This document shows positions 5,979-10,440 of a stretch of DNA of 10,440 bases, piece by piece. Origin of the DNA: an uncultured Oscillospiraceae bacterium (GTDB taxonomy: Bacteria; Bacillota; Clostridia; Oscillospirales; Ruminococcaceae). The first letter of the stretch is position 1. Each line of letters starts with the position of its first letter. Position numbers and translations under genes: made by a program. The stretch is taken from the NCBI GenBank assembly GCA_905212515.1, contig CAJMEU010000104.1, forward strand, positions 1 through 10,440. Reading direction: 5' to 3'. The notes under the pieces were generated by a model. That model was given only the letters and a program-made list of their open reading frames with translations. It searched no databases and was not told the DNA's origin.

Positions 5979-8900
5979 TTATACGCGGAAATAATCCACG
6001 CCGCCGCGGAACAGGTCCTGCATCTTGTTGCCCTCCACGTTCTTGTACAAATTGTCGCCGCTGCGCTCCGAGTGGCCCATCTTGCCCAAAACGCGGCCGT
6101 CCGGGCTGGTGATGGCCTCGATGGCCAGCACGCTGCCGTTGGGGTTATAGCGCACGTCCATGGTGGGCTTTCCCTCCAGGTCCACGTACTGGGCGGCCAC
6201 CTGGCCGTTTTTCACCAGCTCCTTCACCACGCTCTCCGGCGCGGTGAAGCGCCCCTCGCCGTGGCTGACGGCGATGGTGTGAAGCTCGCCCGGCTGCATG
6301 GCTGCCAGCCAGGGGCTCAGGTTGGAGGCAATGCGGGTGCGCACCAGCATGCTCTGGTGGCGGCCGATGCGGTTGAAGGTCAGCGTGGGGCTGTTTTCGT
6401 CGGTTTGGCACACGTCGCCCGTGGGCAGCAGACCCAGCTTCACCAGCGCCTGGAAGCCGTTGCAAATGCCCAGCGCCAAGCCGTCCCGCTGGTGCAGCAG
6501 GCGGCGCAGGGCCTCGGTCACAGCCGGGTTGCGCAGGAAGGCCACGATGAATTTGGCGCTGCCCTCGGGCTCGTCGCCGCCGGAGAAGCCGCCGGGCAAA
6601 AACAGCATCTGGCTGGCGTCCAGCTTTTTCACCATCGTCTCCACGCTCTCGGCCACGGCCGCGGGCGTCAGGTTGTTCACCACAAAAATATCGGGCACCG
6701 CGCCGGCCCGCTCCATGGCCCGGGCCGAGTCGTACTCGCAGTTGGTGCCGGGGAACACGGGGATCAGCACCCGGGGCCGGGCGCAGCCCACGGCCGGGGC
6801 CCTGCGCGCGGCCTCATCGGCCAGGTACAGCACCGGCTCCACGGCCTCGGCCCCCTCCTGGCCCGGGGCGGTGTGGAAGGGCAGCACGTCCTCCAGCTTG
6901 TCCTCGTAGCCGCGGCGCACCTCGTCCAGGTGGATCACCGTCTCGGCGGCCCGCAGCTCGTACCGGGTGCTGGTCTCGCCCAGCAGCACCGCGCCCGCGG
7001 GCAGCTCGCCGCCCTCCGCCAGCTCCAGGATGTAGCTGCCGTAGGCGTAGTCCAGCAGGCTGGCAAGGCCCTGTTTCTCCAGGAATTCCGGGTCCAGGCG
7101 CACGCCCAGGCGGTTGCCCAGGCCCATCTTGAACAAGGCCTCGGCCGCGCCGCCGTAGCCCGGCGTGTAGGCGCTCAGCACCTTCCCGGCGCGGATCAGC
7201 CCCTCCACCTGGGCCCACAGGGCCTTCAGGCTCCCGGCCTGGGGCCGCAGGCTGTCGGCCTCGTAGGCCGGGCGCAGCCACACCACTTTGCTGCCGGGCA
7301 GGTTGAACTCGTCGCCGATCACCTGGTCCGTGTTCCCCGCCGCCACGGCGAAGCTCACCAGCGTGGGCGGCACGTCGATTTTTTCAAAGGAACCGGACAT
7401 CGAGTCCTTGCCGCCGATGGCGCCCACGCCCAGGGCCACCTGGGCGTCCAAAGCGCCCAGCAGCGCGGCCACGGGCTGGCCCCAGCGCTGGGGGTCCGTG
7501 CCCAGGCGCTGGAAGTACTCCTGGAAGGTCAGGTAGGCGTTTTCCGCGGAAAAGCCCGCCGCCACCAGCTTCGACACGCTCTCGGCCACGGCCAGCCAGG
7601 CGCCGTGGTAGGGGCTTTGTTCACTGACGAAGGGGTTGAACCCCCACGCCATGCCGGAGCAGGTCTTGGTCTCGCCGTGCAGCACCGGCAGCTTGGCCAC
7701 CATGGTCTGGATGGGGGTGGCCTGGGTCTTGCCGCCGAAGGGCATCAGCACCGTGCCCGCGCCGATGGTGGCGTCGAACCGCTCGGCAAGGCCCTTGCGG
7801 CTGCACACGTTCAATTCGCTCATCAAATTGGCGAACTGCTCTTCAAAGCCCTCGCCGGGGCGCGCGGGCGCCGACACCTTGGCCTCGCCCACCAGGGCGA
7901 TGGCGTGCTTTTTCGCGCCGTTGCTGTTCAAAAATTCCCGGCTGATGTCGCAGATGGTGCGGCCGTTCCAGCGCATGACCAGGCGGGGTTTTTCCGCCAC
8001 CACGGCCACGGGCGTGGCCTCCAGGTTCTCCTCGTTCGCCAGGGCGATGAACTCCTCCACGTCCTTGTTGGCCACCACCACGGCCATGCGCTCCTGGCTC
8101 TCGCTGATGGCCAGCTCGGTGCCGTCCAGGCCGTCGTACTTCTTGGGCACGGCGTTCAGGTCGATCACCAGCCCGTCGGCCAGTTCGCCGATGGCCACCG
8201 ACACGCCGCCCGCGCCGAAGTCGTTGCAGCGCTTGATCAGCAGCGTGGCCTCCGCCCGGCGGAACAGCCGCTGCAATTTCCGCTCCACGGGGGCGTTGCC
8301 CTTCTGCACCTCGGCGCCGCAGGTCTCCAGGCTCTCCAGCTTGTGCGCCTTCGAGCTGCCCGTCGCCCCGCCGCAGCCGTCGCGGCCCGTGCGGCCGCCC
8401 AGCAAAATCACGATATCCCCCGCCGCCGGCTCCTCCCGGCGCACGGCGGCCTCGGGCACCGCGCCCACCACCGCGCCGATCTCCATGCGCTTGGCCACGT
8501 AGCCCGGGTGGTACCACTCGTCCACCATGCCCGTCGCCAGGCCGATCTGGTTGCCGTAGCTGGAATAGCCGGCCGCGGCCGTGGTCACCAGCTTGCGCTG
8601 GGGCAGCTTGCCGGGCAGGGTGTCCTGCACGGGGGTCAGCGGGTCGCCCGCGCCGGTCACGCGCATGGCCTGGTACACGTAGCCCCGGTTGGCCAGCGGG
8701 TCGCGGATGGCGCCGCCGATGCAGGTGGCCGCGCCGCCGAAGGGCTCGATCTCCGTGGGATGGTTGTGGGTCTCGTTCTTGAACAGCAGCAGCCAGGGCT
8801 CGTCCTTGCCGTTGTTGTCCACGGTGATGCGCACGCTGCAGGCGTTGATCTCGTCGGATTCGTCCAGGTTTTTCAGCTGCCCGGTCTTTTTCAGGTATTT

Positions 8901-9722
8901 GCCGCCGATGGTGCCCAGATCCATCAGGCACATGGGCTTATATTTGCTGCCGTGCACCTCCTGGCGCAGGGAGAGGTAGCGGTCGTAGGCGCCCTTCACC
9001 GTGGGGTCGGTGACGGTCACGCCGTCCAAAATGGTGCCGAAGGTGGTGTGGCGGCAGTGGTCGGACCAATAGGTGTCGATCATGCGGATCTCGGTGATGG
9101 TGGGCTCCCGGCCCTCGGCCTTGAAATATTCCTGGCAGAAGGCGATGTCGTCGGCGTCCATGGCCAGGCCGTACCGGCCGACGAAAGCCTCCAGGCCCGC
9201 CCGGTCCAGCCCGGTGAAGCCCGCCAGCGTCTCCACGGCGGTGGGGATGGGGTATTCCACCCGCAGGGTGTCCCGCGCCGCCAGCAGGGCCTTGCGGGCC
9301 TCCACCGGGTTGACGACGTACTGCTCGATGGCCGCCAGCTCCTCGGCCGTGGGCGCGCCGGACACCAGGTATACCCGCGCGTAGGCCACCTCGGGCCGCT
9401 CGCCCTGGGTCAGCAGCTGGATGCACTCGGCCGCGGAGGCGGCGCGCTGGTCGAACTGGCCGGGCAGGAACTCCGTGGCGAACACCACGTCCGCGCCGCC
9501 GGGGATGTCCCGATAGGTCACGTCCAGCTGCGGCTCGGCGAACACGGTGTCCACGCACTGCTCGAACACAGCCTCGTCGATGCCCTCCACGTCGTAGCGG
9601 TTCAGCACGCGCAGGCCCGTCACCGAGGGGATGCGCAGCAGATGGCGGATCTCATGCAGCAGGCCCTTGGCCTCCACCGCATGCTCCGGCTTTTTTTCCA
9701 CATAGATACGATAAACAGACAT
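5979..9722 (-). CDS. purL: Phosphoribosylformylglycinamidine synthase, fused long form
   Basis: 1247 aa, slightly shorter than the ~1295-aa E. coli enzyme. It converts FGAR, glutamine and ATP to FGAM, step 4 of purine synthesis. One chain holds the parts that are separate as PurS, PurL and PurQ in Bacillus-type pathways: PurS-like N-terminal region (1-150), linker with YWSDHCRHTTF (218-228), two AIRS-like ATP-binding/catalytic halves (about 290-620 and 650-930; NETHNHPTEIEPFGG at 316-330, GGRTGRDGCGGATGSS at 442-457, RCNDFGAGGVSVA at 498-510, GGKDSMSGSF at 770-779) and a C-terminal class I glutaminase (about 982-1247). The glutaminase nucleophile is C1087 (LGICNGFQ), with H1216 and E1218 in GHSER completing the triad. 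The start ATG has AAAAGGAG at 9729-9736, 6 nt upstream. All key residues that I can check are intact. purB follows on the same strand. Confidence 0.97.
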   Translation of the reverse strand: MSVYRIYVEKKPEHAVEAKGLLHEIRHLLRIPSVTGLRVLNRYDVEGIDEAVFEQCVDTVFAEPQLDVTYRDIPGGADVVFATEFLPGQFDQRAASAAECIQLLTQGERPEVAYARVYLVSGAPTAEELAAIEQYVVNPVEARKALLAARDTLRVEYPIPTAVETLAGFTGLDRAGLEAFVGRYGLAMDADDIAFCQEYFKAEGREPTITEIRMIDTYWSDHCRHTTFGTILDGVTVTDPTVKGAYDRYLSLRQEVHGSKYKPMCLMDLGTIGGKYLKKTGQLKNLDESDEINACSVRITVDNNGKDEPWLLLFKNETHNHPTEIEPFGGAATCIGGAIRDPLANRGYVYQAMRVTGAGDPLTPVQDTLPGKLPQRKLVTTAAAGYSSYGNQIGLATGMVDEWYHPGYVAKRMEIGAVVGAVPEAAVRREEPAAGDIVILLGGRTGRDGCGGATGSSKAHKLESLETCGAEVQKGNAPVERKLQRLFRRAEATLLIKRCNDFGAGGVSVAIGELADGLVIDLNAVPKKYDGLDGTELAISESQERMAVVVANKDVEEFIALANEENLEATPVAVVAEKPRLVMRWNGRTICDISREFLNSNGAKKHAIALVGEAKVSAPARPGEGFEEQFANLMSELNVCSRKGLAERFDATIGAGTVLMPFGGKTQATPIQTMVAKLPVLHGETKTCSGMAWGFNPFVSEQSPYHGAWLAVAESVSKLVAAGFSAENAYLTFQEYFQRLGTDPQRWGQPVAALLGALDAQVALGVGAIGGKDSMSGSFEKIDVPPTLVSFAVAAGNTDQVIGDEFNLPGSKVVWLRPAYEADSLRPQAGSLKALWAQVEGLIRAGKVLSAYTPGYGGAAEALFKMGLGNRLGVRLDPEFLEKQGLASLLDYAYGSYILELAEGGELPAGAVLLGETSTRYELRAAETVIHLDEVRRGYEDKLEDVLPFHTAPGQEGAEAVEPVLYLADEAARRAPAVGCARPRVLIPVFPGTNCEYDSARAMERAGAVPDIFVVNNLTPAAVAESVETMVKKLDASQMLFLPGGFSGGDEPEGSAKFIVAFLRNPAVTEALRRLLHQRDGLALGICNGFQALVKLGLLPTGDVCQTDENSPTLTFNRIGRHQSMLVRTRIASNLSPWLAAMQPGELHTIAVSHGEGRFTAPESVVKELVKNGQVAAQYVDLEGKPTMDVRYNPNGSVLAIEAITSPDGRVLGKMGHSERSGDNLYKNVEGNKMQDLFRGGVDYFRV

Positions 9723-9890
9723 GATGTTCTCCTTTTCTCTATTGGGTCTTTTCAGCGAAGTTGCTGCTTGTCACGGGGAAAACCGGGCGCCAGGGAAGCG
9801 GCCGCCGCCGCGCCCTGGACGGGGCTGGTTAAAAGTGCGCGGGTCTTTGCCGCGCAAGGGAAGGGATATCGCGGACGGGTGGCGCTATGT
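9723..9890 (-). promoter_or_regulatory. purL leader with alternative hairpins
   Basis: This stretch precedes purL and has the ribosome site at 9729-9736. On the minus strand one hairpin pairs CCAGGG (9818-9813) with CCCTGG (9795-9790) and encloses an inner GCGGC/GCCGC stem. An alternative stem pairs GGGCGC (9815-9810) with GCGCCC (9790-9785), followed by GGTTTT. The two outer stems share bases and cannot coexist, as in an attenuator, but the U tract is only four long. I see no purine riboswitch core, no clear PurR-type box and no convincing promoter, so the mode of control is unknown. Confidence 0.35.
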
Positions 9891-10068
9891 CTTTTTCGGA
9901 CGCTTGCCAAGTAGGCCGGCGTCTCTTTTGCTTCGCAAGAAATCATGGACACAGCGGGAGAGTACCGCTTGTCCTTACAAGTTCCATCTTCGAAAGATGA
10001 CAACGCGCCTTGCGGCGCGAATACGAAGAGGCTGCGCAGCGGTACTCTTTTGGCACCAAAAGAGTACC
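9891..10068. repeat. Structured direct repeat, copy 1 (about 176 bp)
   Basis: Aligns without gaps to 10265-10440 at an offset of 374 bp, with about 20 mismatches in 176 positions by hand count (about 89% identity). It contains five successive inverted repeats: TTGC-TTC-GCAA (9928-9938), CTTGT-CCTT-ACAAG (9968-9981), CATCTT-CGA-AAGATG (9985-9999), CGCGCC-TTGC-GGCGCG (10004-10019) and a perfect 13-bp stem with a 2-base loop (10041-10068, left arm GGTACTCTTTTGG). No transposase and no target-site duplication is visible. Probably a dispersed, non-coding genomic repeat that lies upstream of purL. Confidence 0.8.
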
Positions 10069-10264
10069 CAGAAAAGTGCCGCTGTCCGCACGCAGCGGAC
10101 CCGGGCGCCTCGCAGGGCGCCCCGGCAGGCGCGGCCGTTTTTCCCTGGCATGTTCGTCGCTCCGGCCTAGCGAACGCAAAAAGCGTCGCGTTCGCTTTCA
10201 CGGCCTCACGTGCGCTGCCAGTCGCCCGCCGCCCCCCATGGGCGGGCGAGGGTTGGTGGTGCGC
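10069..10264. other. Hairpin-dense spacer between the repeat copies
   Basis: No gene is supported. Three further perfect stems and a longer GC hairpin fill it: GTCCGC/GCGGAC (10084-10089 with 10095-10100), GGGCGCC/GGCGCCC (10103-10109 with 10116-10122), AGCGAACGC/GCGTTCGCT (10169-10177 with 10188-10196) and TCGCCCGCC/GGCGGGCGA (10222-10230 with 10241-10249). None resembles a tRNA. The same hairpin-chain style as the flanking copies suggests that it is part of one larger composite element. Confidence 0.6.
10123..10142 (+). terminator. Possible intrinsic terminator after repeat copy 1
   Basis: CGGC (10123-10126) pairs with GCCG (10134-10137) and is followed at once by five T (10138-10142) on the + strand. 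The stem is short, with a 7-base loop, but stacks next to the GGGCGCC hairpin at 10103-10122. If copy 1 is transcribed rightward, this would end an RNA of roughly 250 nt. Weak on its own. Confidence 0.25.
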
Positions 10265-10440
10265 CTTTTTCGGGGGCTTGCCAAGCAGGGCAGCGTCTCC
10301 TTTGCTTCGCAAGAAATCATGGACACAGCGTCTGATTGCCGCTTGTCCTCGCAAGTTACATCTTCGAAAGATGACAACGCGCCGTACGGCGCGATTACGA
10401 AAAGCGTGCGCAGCGGTACTCTTTTGGCACCAAAAGAGTA
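10265..10440. repeat. Structured direct repeat, copy 2, cut by the window end
   Basis: Gapless counterpart of 9891-10066. Each hairpin is kept: TTGC/GCAA at 10302-10312; CTTGT-CCTC-GCAAG at 10342-10355, where a T-A pair of copy 1 becomes T-G; CATCTT/AAGATG at 10359-10373; CGCGCCG/CGGCGCG at 10378-10393, one pair longer than in copy 1; and the large hairpin from 10415, whose last two bases fall outside the window. Differences between the copies fall mostly outside the stems. Confidence 0.8.

Noticed and set aside
9723..9890. Purine riboswitch upstream of purL
   Set aside because: The conserved loop and junction bases of purine, PRPP or ZTP riboswitch cores are not seen; only simple GC hairpins are present.
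5940..9914. 1324-codon + strand open frame opposite purL
   Set aside because: It is a shadow of purL produced by high GC codon use. Its translation is His/Gln/Gly-rich with no known fold, while purL shows every expected motif.
10069..10264. tRNA or other known RNA gene in the hairpin-dense spacer
   Set aside because: No cloverleaf, no TψC-like GTTCGA motif and no acceptor stem of the right spacing could be found.
9752..10354. A 200-codon open frame on the minus strand through the repeat region
   Set aside because: It is rich in Arg/Ala/Ser, has no recognisable domain or ribosome site, and spans hairpin repeats. Reading both repeat copies in the matching frame, I count about 11 replacement and 5 silent changes, which does not suggest selection on a protein.
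9891..10440. CRISPR array or insertion sequence
   Set aside because: There are only two long copies with a 198-bp spacer, no short regular repeats, no transposase and no terminal inverted repeats with target duplication.

Overview
The window is GC-rich (GC-ending codons dominate every gene). It carries a fused long-form PurL, a LytTR regulator paired with a GHKL histidine kinase, and an exported reductase with a covalent-FMN domain. Together these suggest an anaerobic gut Firmicute of the class Clostridia, probably Oscillospiraceae/Ruminococcaceae (Gemmiger/Subdoligranulum/Faecalibacterium type). The taxonomic call is inference from gene style, not from a marker gene.

Layout. Positions 1-193 hold a perfect stem-loop and the intrinsic terminator of the first gene. 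Positions 194-2053 (-) encode an exported flavoprotein: signal sequence, FAD-binding fumarate-reductase-type catalytic domain and C-terminal FMN-binding domain. A 308-bp, comparatively AT-rich divergent control region (2054-2361) separates it from a two-gene two-component operon on the + strand: a LytTR response regulator (2362-3090) and a membrane GHKL sensor kinase (3087-4592), which overlap by 4 bp. The kinase runs tail-to-tail into purB and its frame continues 110 bp into the purB coding region on the opposite strand. purB (4483-5916, -) lies downstream of purL (5979-9722, -), separated by 62 bp that hold a strong hairpin. Upstream of purL, 9723-10440 has no convincing gene. It holds a hairpin-bearing purL leader, two copies of a ~176-bp hairpin-rich direct repeat (9891-10066 and 10265-10440, the second cut by the window edge), and a 198-bp spacer that is itself full of perfect inverted repeats.

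How the parts may work together. The reductase and the divergent two-component system look like a module: the kinase could sense an external substrate or redox cue and the LytTR protein could control the reductase promoter, whose -35 region overlaps an inverted repeat. The reductase keeps all the residues expected for a fumarate-type dicarboxylate site, and its FMN domain has a flavinylation motif, so it probably accepts electrons outside the membrane for anaerobic respiration. purL and purB are housekeeping purine genes (FGAM synthesis; SAICAR and adenylosuccinate cleavage). The most unusual parts of the window are the structured repeat upstream of purL and the kinase/purB convergent junction, which combines a stop-loss-like kinase tail, a G-quadruplex motif and antisense overlap.
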